Origin: Bacteroidales bacterium UBA5197
GTDB taxonomy: Bacteria; Bacteroidota; Bacteroidia; Bacteroidales; Lentimicrobiaceae
DNA length: 64,000 bases
Direction: 5' to 3'
Assembly: GCA_002412885.1 (NCBI GenBank)
Contig: DHVX01000071.1
Span: 1 to 64,000 of the forward strand
Part shown: positions 45,851 through 53,705 of the stretch, in pieces
Position numbering within the stretch: position 1 is the stretch's first letter
Layout of the letters: each line of letters opens with the position of its first letter
The notes under the pieces: model-generated
Seen by the model: the letters and a program-made list of their open reading frames with translations, nothing else
Databases searched by the model: none
Told to the model about the DNA's origin: nothing
Program-made: the position numbers and the translations under genes

Positions 45851-46090
45851 TTACCGCTTCAACTCCCCCAGCGTTTGCGTATTGTTATCCGGTTTCTTTT
45901 TATGTCCATAGTATGACTGTTGGGGTAAGGAAGGAGGATGTTCTTCTGACAGCAACCTTGGACCTTGAGGACCTAGCATTTCTTTTGAATACGGCCCCGG
46001 CTGATCTATCTTATTGCTTAGGAGATACCCGTTCATCTGTATAGACGGATATTAATTCAACATCCCCAATATTTCAGCAAGGCTGAGGGT
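45851..46090 (-). pseudogene. Truncated copy of the SRAP-like gene (3' end)
   Basis: Corresponds to the last about 80 codons of the gene at 48416-49231 (MNGYLLSNKIDQPGP ... TLGELKR) with several substitutions. Upstream of the internal Met, a Lys codon is changed to TAA, and no SRAP catalytic core precedes it. A non-functional duplicate fragment. Confidence 0.75.
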
Positions 46091-46096
46091 TGGTTT

Positions 46097-46220
46097 TATG
46101 AGAAAATTGCCCCACAACTTAATCCCGAAATTTCGGGAGTGTGAGACTTGCCTGACTGATGGTATTCAGGCAAGGGCGCACTCCATCAGCTAACTACTGG
46201 CGGTAGCCGTATACTCGATT
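46097..46220. repeat. Dispersed repeat (about 125 bp), copy 2
   Basis: Second copy of the 40914-41036 element; see there. It abuts the SRAP fragment on one side and the stop of the 46219-46860 gene on the other. Confidence 0.8.
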
Positions 46221-46860
46221 AGTAACCGTTGATTATTCTTTCTTTTTCCAATTCTTGTTCGAAATGCTCTGTGTCGTCATAAAAACCAACCTGATTACCT
46301 TTTTCATCAAAGTCGTAACCATACACAGGCCCACCTATACCTGAAATATATCTCTCGATTGTTTCAATTCTTCCATTTTCATAATACATTGTATAAATAC
46401 CAGAAATCCATCCATTTGAAATCTGACCAGTACTTTGAATTTTAGCAGTACTTATATCCAGACTATCAGAATAATAATTGATGATTATTCCATTCCAATA
46501 ATACCCCTGTTTTAAATGACCATAAAAAGTCTTTACTATATGGTTATCTTGCTTATAGCATATTTGAAAATTTCCTGATATTGGTACTCCAGATGAGATA
46601 TAATGGCAATAACTCAATGAATTCCCCAAAATAGTAGTCATGTTATCGATACATTCCGTTATAACACTTACATTTGAAAAATATGTTGTGTCTGAGAAAT
46701 TAAGTACATAAAAACCAGCATAATTAGAATCAGGTTTTTCATCATAGGTACAGCATGTGTCTTTCACTATAAAAGCTGAATCTCCTACAATAATAACTTT
46801 AGACTGAGAGTAAGTAAGTTTTCCCAATAAAATAAGGAGGATAAGTATGGTCGTTTTCAT
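46219..46860 (-). CDS. Secreted protein with MORN/YwqK-like turns
   Basis: A 213-residue protein with a signal peptide (MKTTILILLILLGKLTYSQ). The C-terminal half has short GxYxxGxxxxYYENG-type turns (WISGIYTMYYENGRIE, VYGYDFDEKGNQVGFYDD) like MORN/YwqK-type repeats of Bacteroidota surface proteins. CCTY and DCxxN segments in the N-terminal half hold several Cys. Function unknown. It starts 54 nt beyond the attC-like hairpin at 46914-47034. Confidence 0.6.
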   Translation of the reverse strand: MKTTILILLILLGKLTYSQSKVIIVGDSAFIVKDTCCTYDEKPDSNYAGFYVLNFSDTTYFSNVSVITECIDNMTTILGNSLSYCHYISSGVPISGNFQICYKQDNHIVKTFYGHLKQGYYWNGIIINYYSDSLDISTAKIQSTGQISNGWISGIYTMYYENGRIETIERYISGIGGPVYGYDFDEKGNQVGFYDDTEHFEQELEKERIINGY

Positions 46861-46913
46861 AACTTGATTAATGTCAAAATCTATAATTGTTTATTTTCCG
46901 AGACTAGGGAATG

Positions 46914-47034
46914 GTTATTAGCGGTTGCCGCTTTGCGAAGGCGGGGGTTTTCAGCTCTTAACTTCATTAGATGCACAAAGTTTGGATTTTCAAAGAAGCA
47001 CGAAACCCCCGCTTTTGCAAAACGGCTGTTGGCA
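46914..47034 (-). other. attC-like recombination site with one degenerate core
   Basis: GTTGGCA (47028-47034) is present at the right end; the left core is degraded (TTATTAGCGG). Arms GCCGCTTTGCGAAGGCGGGGG and CCCCCGCTTTTGCAAAACGGC pair strongly. It lies 13 nt from the stop of the 47048-48142 gene. Confidence 0.65.
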
Positions 47035-47047
47035 GAAGTATTTCTTT

Positions 47048-48142
47048 TCATTGCATCCTATTTACGTCTTGAGTTGTTTGTAAAGCCCCAATAGCTTCAA
47101 AAACTTCGTCTTGATTCTGCATTTCAGTCCAACCTTTTAATGCTAATTCCTTTCTTACTTGGTCTTCTGTTTTGTCTTTTACAAAGTGGTAAAAAGCAAA
47201 GTCAACAACTTCATGTGGAACTCTGTCAAGTTGGTATTTGGTTAGATTTCTTATAACTGCCATTACTGTTACATAGTAAGTTATAACAAGTTGCAAAACC
47301 CAATGAATTAATAAGCCAATCCACCCTGTGTTTAGTTTTTTTATTATAAGTCCTTGTTCAAATTTGATTTTTAGAAACTCAAAAAAACCAATTCGTTCAT
47401 AATTGTTCTCATATAATATTATCTCGTATTGAAAGTATTGATTTAATAAGTATGTCAAGCCAACTGTCCCTAATATCAAATAATGGAGTTTGTCGTAATT
47501 GGTAAAGTTTGAAAACTTGATTAAATACTTAAAAGTAAAACCTATTGCAAATCCGACCAAAAACTCAATAAGTCCAATAATGTAGAAACCACTTATTGAA
47601 ACTTTTGCAAGTAAAAAAGCAATTAAGATTGAAAGTATTGAACAGCCAAGTATAGGAATGAAAAATTTAGGTTCTTTGATTTCGTAAGGTTTTGGAAGAG
47701 AATCGGGAACTACATAATCGTCCCAATTATTTATTGTTTCTTTTTCATTTACAAGGTTTTGGAGTTCTCCTCTGTCAAAAGATTTTTCTGTTACTTGGAA
47801 TGCGTAAATGAATAATTGAACACGTTTAGAATTTCTACCGACATCCCACATTTCATTTCCAAGTGTCACACTTTTTACTTTAATTTTTCCATACTCAAAA
47901 GTTGCCGTAATTCCTTCTGTCCAACGTTTTGTGCCAAACGACTTTTGGTTTCTTTTTGCTTCAATAGATGTGTCATCTTGATAGACTATATCCCAACCTA
48001 AATCTTTAAATGTCTTTTCTGCGACTGCAATAAATTCTTTCGCACTTAGTCTTGAGCTAAATTCTGAAACATATTTTGGTGTCCAAGCGAAACTATGTTT
48101 CTTCTTAATTGTCTTTTCGTATTGTTTGTATTTCACTTCCAT
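47048..48142 (-). CDS. Membrane protein of unknown function
   Basis: A 364-residue protein. Residues 1-150 form a soluble alpha/beta region (AVAEKTFKDLGWDIVYQDD, ATFEYGKIKVKSVTLG). About four to five membrane helices follow (about 167-190, 192-210, 218-235, 262-300) and a soluble C-terminus ends in AIGALQTTQDVNRMQ. No family named. Starts 25 nt after core GTTGGCA (48167-48173), with promoter TATATTTG at 48344-48351. Confidence 0.65.
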   Translation of the reverse strand: MEVKYKQYEKTIKKKHSFAWTPKYVSEFSSRLSAKEFIAVAEKTFKDLGWDIVYQDDTSIEAKRNQKSFGTKRWTEGITATFEYGKIKVKSVTLGNEMWDVGRNSKRVQLFIYAFQVTEKSFDRGELQNLVNEKETINNWDDYVVPDSLPKPYEIKEPKFFIPILGCSILSILIAFLLAKVSISGFYIIGLIEFLVGFAIGFTFKYLIKFSNFTNYDKLHYLILGTVGLTYLLNQYFQYEIILYENNYERIGFFEFLKIKFEQGLIIKKLNTGWIGLLIHWVLQLVITYYVTVMAVIRNLTKYQLDRVPHEVVDFAFYHFVKDKTEDQVRKELALKGWTEMQNQDEVFEAIGALQTTQDVNRMQ

Positions 48143-48166
48143 TTACACGGTGTCTTTTAATATTTC

Positions 48167-48663
48167 TGCCAACGATTGGATACCCGCACTTGCATTTTCA
48201 TTCCATCAAATTTCACGCTACTCTTTATTAATCAACAACAAGTTCTTTTCCCTGTAAAAATATCATTCCATTTTTAAGCAATTAAAAACGGATAATCAGA
48301 ACAGGATACATACGGAATCCGCTTGGGTGTGTGTTAATTGCATCAAATATATAGCAAAAATACTGATTACAAAAATTATTGGGTTTCAAAAGATAGTTTT
48401 TGAGCTGTCAACTTATTACCGCTTCAACTCCCCCAAAGTTTGCGTATTGTTATCCGGTTTCTTTTTATGTCCATAGTATGACTGGTGGGGTAAGGAAGGA
48501 GTGTGTTCTTCTGACAGCAACCTTGGGCCTTGAGGACTTAGCATTTCTTTCGAATACGGCCCCGGCTGATCTATTTTATTACTTAGGAGATACCCGTTCA
48601 TCTGTATAGACGGATATTTATTCAACATACCTAATATTTCAGCAAGGCTGAGGGTTTGCTTTA
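48167..48663. repeat. About 496-bp duplication, copy 2
   Basis: Partner of 45601-46097. Here the block contains the intact 3' end of the SRAP-like gene, the promoter (48344-48351) and the attC-like core. Confidence 0.8.
48344..48351 (-). promoter_or_regulatory. Cassette promoter (TATATTTG)
   Basis: Minus-strand TATATTTG inside the duplicated block, between the SRAP stop and the core preceding the 47048-48142 gene. Confidence 0.55.
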
Positions 48664-49231
48664 GCCAACGGGATTCCTGTCCATATGAGAGTATTACTGG
48701 CATTCTGGATGATTGTATGCCCCGAATAAGCGAATTTGCAGCCACGGTTATGATGGTAAATGAATGGATTTCTGTTTTGGTTGCAGGGTCTATCCAAATA
48801 TCATATAGGCCGGCTAAACCAATCGGGTGTTTGTGTTCTCTCAGGTAAAACAGATATGGCTTTGGCAGGATTCCGGAGGACCACGCCACAAAAGCATCAG
48901 CAATTACGATGCAGCGTCTGGTAAACAATGGTTTTTGAAAAGCCGGTTTTAGAAATATTGCTTTTGAGCCCTTGAAATCTGGATTGTTCTCCGGGTTTTT
49001 ATCGCCCTCTGCCCTGGCATTGATGAGCTGCATTCTGCTTTTTGCCCATGCAGGGGTAAGTCCGAAAACCGATAAGGTAAGCTCGCCGGGGTTTTCCTGT
49101 GTGATAATCAGCGATTCATTCCCGGGAGAAACGACAATCAATGGTTTCCAATCCAGTGTTTTCGGGAATTTAGACCCGAAATGGATTTCAATGGCTTCCA
49201 GGCTGCTGGCAAGAATGTATTTGCGGGGCAT
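48416..49231 (-). CDS. SRAP (YedK/HMCES)-like protein lacking the catalytic residues
   Basis: A 271-residue protein with the SRAP fold: VFGLTPAWAKSRMQLINARAE (about 53-75), FKGSKAIFLKPAFQKPLFTRRCIVIADAFVAW, and FTIITVAANSLIRG ... SSRMPVIL. Active SRAP proteins crosslink to abasic sites through Cys2 (MCGR) and use Glu of the F-Y/F-E-W motif and a His in HxRxP. Here the start is MPRKY, the motif reads AFVAW, and the His position reads SSRMP: all three are changed, while the Asn of LINAR is kept. The C-terminal about 80 residues are a Pro/Gln-rich extension outside the family. Either a DNA-binding pseudo-enzyme or a decaying paralog. Confidence 0.75.
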   Translation of the reverse strand: MPRKYILASSLEAIEIHFGSKFPKTLDWKPLIVVSPGNESLIITQENPGELTLSVFGLTPAWAKSRMQLINARAEGDKNPENNPDFKGSKAIFLKPAFQKPLFTRRCIVIADAFVAWSSGILPKPYLFYLREHKHPIGLAGLYDIWIDPATKTEIHSFTIITVAANSLIRGIQSSRMPVILSYGQESRWLKQTLSLAEILGMLNKYPSIQMNGYLLSNKIDQPGPYSKEMLSPQGPRLLSEEHTPSLPHQSYYGHKKKPDNNTQTLGELKR

Positions 49232-49242
49232 GATCAGATTCT

Positions 49243-49259
49243 AATCAAAATGTTTGATT
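49243..49259. promoter_or_regulatory. Possible operator upstream of the SRAP-like gene
   Basis: AATCAAA, 3 nt, TTTGATT: a perfect 7-bp palindrome 12 nt before the ATG at 49231. Position suits a repressor site, but there is no independent support. Confidence 0.3.
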
Positions 49260-49385
49260 GAAAGGTAAGCAAATAAATTGAGGAGGAAATAATGGTTGGG
49301 AGAATTTATTGGGGGATGGTGCATTGATCTGTTTCGCCACACCCTTTGTGGATCATTGGAGGTAATTCTTTTCTCTCCGCAACCT

Positions 49386-49420
49386 ATGCCTGTGAAAATA
49401 ATGAGTTACAGGCATTTTTT
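49386..49420 (+). terminator. Orphan terminator-like hairpin
   Basis: ATGCCTGT/ACAGGCAT stem followed by TTTTT on the plus strand, without a plus-strand gene before it. Probably left from a lost gene. The surrounding gap (49232-49594) has no other recognisable gene. Confidence 0.5.
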
Positions 49421-49525
49421 ATTAAGGGGTAACGGTTTGGATTTCTAGACCGAAATTAGATTTTTTCCATATCAAACAATGATGTAGACATAAAAAAGAA
49501 AAATCTTTTTTTAAAAAATTATTTT

Positions 49526-49533
49526 TACATTTG
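49526..49533 (+). promoter_or_regulatory. Bacteroidota -7 element (TACATTTG)
   Basis: TACATTTG fits TAnnTTTG, 61 nt upstream of the ATG at 49595. An attC-like core word TGCCAAC follows at 49537-49543. Confidence 0.45.
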
Positions 49534-49594
49534 TTCTGCCAACGTTAAGGATTATGTAGACAAGGTTAAAGTTCACTTATAAATTACCGATCAA

Positions 49595-50623
49595 ATGGCA
49601 AATGAAAAGAAGATATCAAAACAAAACTTAAATAAGGTATTAATCGGTTATGGAAATAATTATGATTTAGAAGCGGTAAAAGAAGTGCGTTTCAACGCTT
49701 TTATGTTGACATTGTGCTCTTTTCTTTTGATGTATTTTCTGCGGGAGCATTCACTTATATTAATATATTTTAGTAGTATTGTTATAATCATTGGCTTACA
49801 ATTCCAAATCCTTCAGATTTTAATAAATATAAAATTGGAAAGAGTCAACAAAAGCATTGATAATGTTAAAGATAATACTTATTTAAAAACATTAATTCAC
49901 ATTAGCTTAGTGCAGTTTTTAATTCTTAAGTTATTTTTATCTGGGATTATTGTATCCATAATTTACATTAATTTAACAATCACATTTCCAAGTGTCTATA
50001 ATTTAAAATATATCAAGTATTTTGAGTGGTTTGTAGGATTAGTCGGTACAACTATATTTGTTACGATGTATTCAAATATTATAAAAAAGTTATTAATAAA
50101 AAACAAACTATATAAATTGTCAAAAGCAAAAGTTATACAAAAGTACATTGATTATATAAATATATTTCATTCTAGGATAAGGATTTCACATATTTATTTA
50201 ATAATTGTAAGTATTTGCTGTTTTATTATACTTACAGCAAATTGGTTGCAAGACTCATTTTGTATACTTTTTATAACTGGCGTTGTAGCATATACATTAT
50301 ACAGATATTCAATTAACAGTATGAGTAAAGTTGTTATTATAATAGATAAAAGCAGACATTATATCCCTAACTACGATGAAACTGTATCTAATGTAAATAT
50401 CAGTTTATATTCTAGCGCAATGGCAATGGTTTTTTTGGTTTATCCAATGTTTTTGATTGAACTAGCACAAAAAAAAATTGTGATTAATGAATTTTTTATA
50501 ATATCATTAGTCATAGGTATCTTCATAAGCTTGTATCAGTATTTCGAAACGTACATTATTAATAAAACTATTAACGACAAGCACACTGCAAATTTTAAGG
50601 GTGTCATAATGAACCAAGATTAG
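49595..50623 (+). CDS. Multi-pass membrane protein of unknown function
   Basis: A 342-residue, very AT-rich plus-strand gene. After a charged N-terminus (MANEKKISKQNLNKVLIGYG) there are about seven to eight predicted membrane helices (e.g. FMLTLCSFLLMYFL, LILIYFSSIVIIIGLQ, FLILKLFLSGIIVSIIYIN, IYLIIVSICCFIILTAN, FFIISLVIGIFISLYQY) with basic connecting loops. No family recognised. It is the only plus-strand gene between the cassette array and the Dnd operon, and converges with the latter across a 217-nt gap. Confidence 0.6.
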   Translation: MANEKKISKQNLNKVLIGYGNNYDLEAVKEVRFNAFMLTLCSFLLMYFLREHSLILIYFSSIVIIIGLQFQILQILINIKLERVNKSIDNVKDNTYLKTLIHISLVQFLILKLFLSGIIVSIIYINLTITFPSVYNLKYIKYFEWFVGLVGTTIFVTMYSNIIKKLLIKNKLYKLSKAKVIQKYIDYINIFHSRIRISHIYLIIVSICCFIILTANWLQDSFCILFITGVVAYTLYRYSINSMSKVVIIIDKSRHYIPNYDETVSNVNISLYSSAMAMVFLVYPMFLIELAQKKIVINEFFIISLVIGIFISLYQYFETYIINKTINDKHTANFKGVIMNQD

Positions 50624-50740
50624 TTTAATTTATTAAATAAGCATTATATATTTTTTCGATAAATATTTTAATATTTATCCTAGATTGTAGATAACCCGCC
50701 GGGCATGAGTAACTTTATTTTTGGTTGGTTTTTCACAGCC

Positions 50741-50748
50741 TAACTTTG
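50741..50748 (+). promoter_or_regulatory. Orphan promoter (TTTG-N17-TAACTTTG)
   Basis: TTTG at 50720-50723, 17 nt, TAACTTTG. It would drive only a 16-codon frame (ATG 50766 to TAA 50816) before running into the convergent Dnd operon. Confidence 0.5.
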
Positions 50749-50840
50749 CGTCAAAAAAAGATGACATGAACACAAAGAATGGCATCGATGCAATCGCTGG
50801 TATATCAACCCAATAAAAGTTGAATAAAGTAGTATTGAAA

Positions 50841-51332
50841 TTAACTAAGTTCTTCAAGAAAATTCACAAAAACGAAAGGATTACGAAATTTCATATTTTC
50901 ATTGTCCCATTTAGTTTGAAGATATTCAAATCCTGCATTGGCATAGCCTTCAATTTGTCGAATCAATTCTATTACAAACGCTTCTATTGCCTCTGTACCA
51001 GCATTTTCTAACTCAACCAACTTAAAACCAAAATCTTCAGACTTATTAAGCAGCATCATTAGGATATAATCTCTAATTGATGTTGGACTCCATTGAGAAA
51101 AAACAAAGAAATCGTTCGTTTTCTCACTTGCCTGAATGAAATTTTGCTTATCTAATTTAATGCCAATTACGATAGCATACATATAGGTCTGGTAGAATGC
51201 GCCAAATGAAGAAAAGTCGCCCTTACCACTTGAATCACCTTTTTTGGAGATGCTCTCAATTAAAGTTCGGTATTGTTCTTTATATCTGGGTCTTTTCTGA
51301 CCTATTAAATCTCTTAATTGTGATCCGTCCAT
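50841..51332 (-). CDS. Dnd-associated small protein (resembles dnd system-associated protein 4)
   Basis: A 163-residue soluble protein. RPRYKEQYRTLIES, a central YQTYMYAIVIGIKLDKQNF helix pair and IEGYANAGFEYLQTKW near residue 130 match the pattern I remember for dnd system-associated protein 4, a short protein confined to DNA-phosphorothioation clusters. No catalytic motif is evident. It is the last gene of the eight-gene operon, 5 nt after the ATPase gene, so a part in the restriction or sensing arm is likely. Family identity is from memory only. Confidence 0.55.
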   Translation of the reverse strand: MDGSQLRDLIGQKRPRYKEQYRTLIESISKKGDSSGKGDFSSFGAFYQTYMYAIVIGIKLDKQNFIQASEKTNDFFVFSQWSPTSIRDYILMMLLNKSEDFGFKLVELENAGTEAIEAFVIELIRQIEGYANAGFEYLQTKWDNENMKFRNPFVFVNFLEELS

Positions 51333-51337
51333 AATTT

Positions 51338-53476
51338 TTACCCTTTATAGCATTTGTTTTTAGTGACTAAATTTGTTGTGTCAGCCTTTTCCTCTATTAC
51401 ATTTACATAAAAAGTACCGGGAATGACACCGTTTTCCATTTTCTTCAAAATTTTAATCCCCAAATCATTCAAATAATTTTCGGACATGGGGTCGTACAAT
51501 TCCTTAATTAAAATTATGCTTTGTGAAAATACATTAGGTGCAATTTTAAAAAAATTGTTAATAAAATTGTCGCCAAACTCCGAAAATGGTGCATCGGAAA
51601 TAAACGGATAATCAAACTGTTTATTTCCAATTTTAGAAGAAATAATAGCCATTATAATTGATAGTTGTTTCATTCTTTGAAAACCTGTACCAAGACCAGT
51701 CAGTTCACCATCATTGACATTTTTGATAGAAACCTGGACGGTACCGTCTGCTTGTTTTGTGAAACTTAATTTTCCACCTGCAGATAAATTGCCTTGTGTG
51801 AGTTCACCATATTTCCTGTTTGCATTGATTTCTAGAGATTTCAGAATTTCGTCAAAAATTCTTTCTCTTGAATTATTTAGAATATACTCAACGCTCGCCA
51901 TAATTTCCTTGAATTGACGATATTTTTCAATTTCGCTATTTGTGCTGATACTCTTAATTTCAACATCAATCTGTTTCAATCTAGCCCTCCACTGATTTAA
52001 TGATAATTCTCCTTTTCTTATTAGTTCATCGTACTTTAAGATATCTTTTTCTGCTAGTGTGTAATCTGAAATATTTTGCTTATCAGTGTTATCTGAACCG
52101 GTTTCACTTCCACCTGCATTCAGAAATTCAAGTTTAGCATTTTCTTTTTCTTCTTCCTTTTGTATAATAATATCTTCCAACTCATCAGCTTTCTCTCTGT
52201 ATTCAAGAATCGTCTGCGCAATTTTAGGAATACTTAAAGAAAATGCTCCGATAGTTGTTTGAATATTACTATAAAATGACCCAAAATCGTTTTTACTTGA
52301 TTTCTCCTTATCCCCAGGACGCTCCATAACCAATTTGATATGATTCCAAGGATCAGAGTTTCTAGGTGCTTGCCGTCCACAAACCTCGCAAAATTCCATC
52401 CTAATCATTCTTTTTAAGGAAGGTATGTCAGGTGAACCTTCGGGAAGTTTAATCGGATTATCTATTACTTTTTGCGTTGCAATTGCTGCTGTTAATTCTT
52501 GACGTCTATTGTCAAACAACATTATTTGGTCTTGCAAACCCATCAGTATCCAAGGAGAGTATTCAGAAAATAACATTGAGTTGATATTCTTCAATTTGTT
52601 ATTTTTCTTTTCCTTATAATGGTTGATTTCATTTTGTAGAGTTTTTTGAACTCCACGAAATTTTTCCCTATTCTGAGCATTTAGCAATATCGCTTCTAGA
52701 TTATCTTTCTTTTTTTTAGCTTCAGACAATTCAGTTTTATAGGTTTCAATTTGTGTTTTAGTGCTATCAATACGATTTTCAAGTAATTCTGACTCTTGAA
52801 CTAGTTCTTCAACTCTATTATTGGAAGAGTTAATCTCTTTCTCTTTCTCATTCGACAGTTTTTTTGTTTTTTGCGATAATTCCTTGCTAATCTCGCAAAT
52901 TTCAATCAAGTTTTTGATTCCTGCCAATGTTTCAATTGTTGAAGATAGCCCGTTATGAGAGGAAAGGTCCACTAAATCTTCCATAGATTCACCTTGCAAT
53001 AAAGCATAGTTGATCAATTCAGTCGGAATAATTTTTTTAATAATTTTTTCTTTATCAAAAGTATCCAAAACAGGGATATCTCTATTCTCAATAGTTTGCA
53101 AGATATCTAGCTTTTCGTTTGTATTCCAACTATTGCCATTTTTAGAAAATTGAACACTTTTAGTAACAGAGTATTTACTATCACAATCAAGAAAAGTGAT
53201 GTTTACCCCCATATTAAAATTAGTTTCTTCGTTTATAACCTTTCCAGAGGCCATTTTTTGAAACGAGGAATTAGCACTGACCATCCTTTTTAAATCTGAA
53301 TCATATACAGTACTTTTTAAAATCCAAAGAATTCCATTATAGAACTTGGATTTACCCATGTTATTATCGGCATTTATTATGTTTATACCCTCCTTAAATA
53401 GATAGGTATTATCATTGAAACTTCCATAATAGTTATAGAAATTCTGAAAGCTGATAGATTTGATTATTGTAGCCAT
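51338..53476 (-). CDS. Rad50/SMC-like ATPase of the Dnd operon
   Basis: A 712-residue ABC-type ATPase. The P-loop (about 36-44, ADNNMGKSK) replaces the first Gly of the consensus, as in several SMC-like proteins. Long coiled coils (about 190-290 and 430-530) flank a zinc-hook-like CEVC near residue 370 (FCEVCGRQAPRNSD). The C-terminal head has GLGTGFQRMKQLS as a divergent ABC signature and YPFISDAPFSEFGD as Walker B. It is distinct from DndD in the same operon (which lacks the hook). A DNA-tethering or DNA-end-sensing role in PT-dependent restriction is the likely reading. Two nt after the 71-residue gene. Confidence 0.75.
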   Translation of the reverse strand: MATIIKSISFQNFYNYYGSFNDNTYLFKEGINIINADNNMGKSKFYNGILWILKSTVYDSDLKRMVSANSSFQKMASGKVINEETNFNMGVNITFLDCDSKYSVTKSVQFSKNGNSWNTNEKLDILQTIENRDIPVLDTFDKEKIIKKIIPTELINYALLQGESMEDLVDLSSHNGLSSTIETLAGIKNLIEICEISKELSQKTKKLSNEKEKEINSSNNRVEELVQESELLENRIDSTKTQIETYKTELSEAKKKKDNLEAILLNAQNREKFRGVQKTLQNEINHYKEKKNNKLKNINSMLFSEYSPWILMGLQDQIMLFDNRRQELTAAIATQKVIDNPIKLPEGSPDIPSLKRMIRMEFCEVCGRQAPRNSDPWNHIKLVMERPGDKEKSSKNDFGSFYSNIQTTIGAFSLSIPKIAQTILEYREKADELEDIIIQKEEEKENAKLEFLNAGGSETGSDNTDKQNISDYTLAEKDILKYDELIRKGELSLNQWRARLKQIDVEIKSISTNSEIEKYRQFKEIMASVEYILNNSRERIFDEILKSLEINANRKYGELTQGNLSAGGKLSFTKQADGTVQVSIKNVNDGELTGLGTGFQRMKQLSIIMAIISSKIGNKQFDYPFISDAPFSEFGDNFINNFFKIAPNVFSQSIILIKELYDPMSENYLNDLGIKILKKMENGVIPGTFYVNVIEEKADTTNLVTKNKCYKG

Positions 53477-53478
53477 AT

Positions 53479-53694
53479 TTATAAATGCATTATTTGTTTT
53501 TGAATAATCTGAAATATTTGTTCTTTACTTCTATGATTTTCTTGCCCAGTCATTATTGTTTTAATAATTTCAATAACGAGAAACTTGGATTTCATAGAAA
53601 AGTTCTCCTGTTGCAAATCTTCTTTGGAAAGCTGATAAATTGTCTGTAATTCAGGCGATTGTAAAACTTCATTTAAAATTTCTTCAGTTGTCAT
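53479..53694 (-). CDS. 71-residue operon protein of unknown function
   Basis: The ATG at 53694 (MTTEEILNEVLQSPELQTI) follows the helicase stop by 11 nt; the longer frame above it is the antisense-free shadow of the helicase gene. The product is acidic and helical, with no membrane segment. Tight packing (11-nt and 2-nt gaps) argues that it is a true subunit, perhaps a partner of the helicase or ATPase. Not recognised. Confidence 0.6.
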   Translation of the reverse strand: MTTEEILNEVLQSPELQTIYQLSKEDLQQENFSMKSKFLVIEIIKTIMTGQENHRSKEQIFQIIQKQIMHL

Positions 53695-53705
53695 TTTCGT
53701 GGAAT

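Larger units (their letters stand above)
45601..46097. repeat. About 496-bp duplication, copy 1 (core site, promoter, SRAP 3' end)
   Basis: Matches 48167-48663 over its full length. The left boundary coincides with the attC-like core (GCCCAAC at 45601; TGCCAAC at 48167). It carries a TATATTTG promoter on the minus strand (45779-45786; TTTG 18 nt upstream) that should serve the 44692-45579 gene. Confidence 0.8.
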
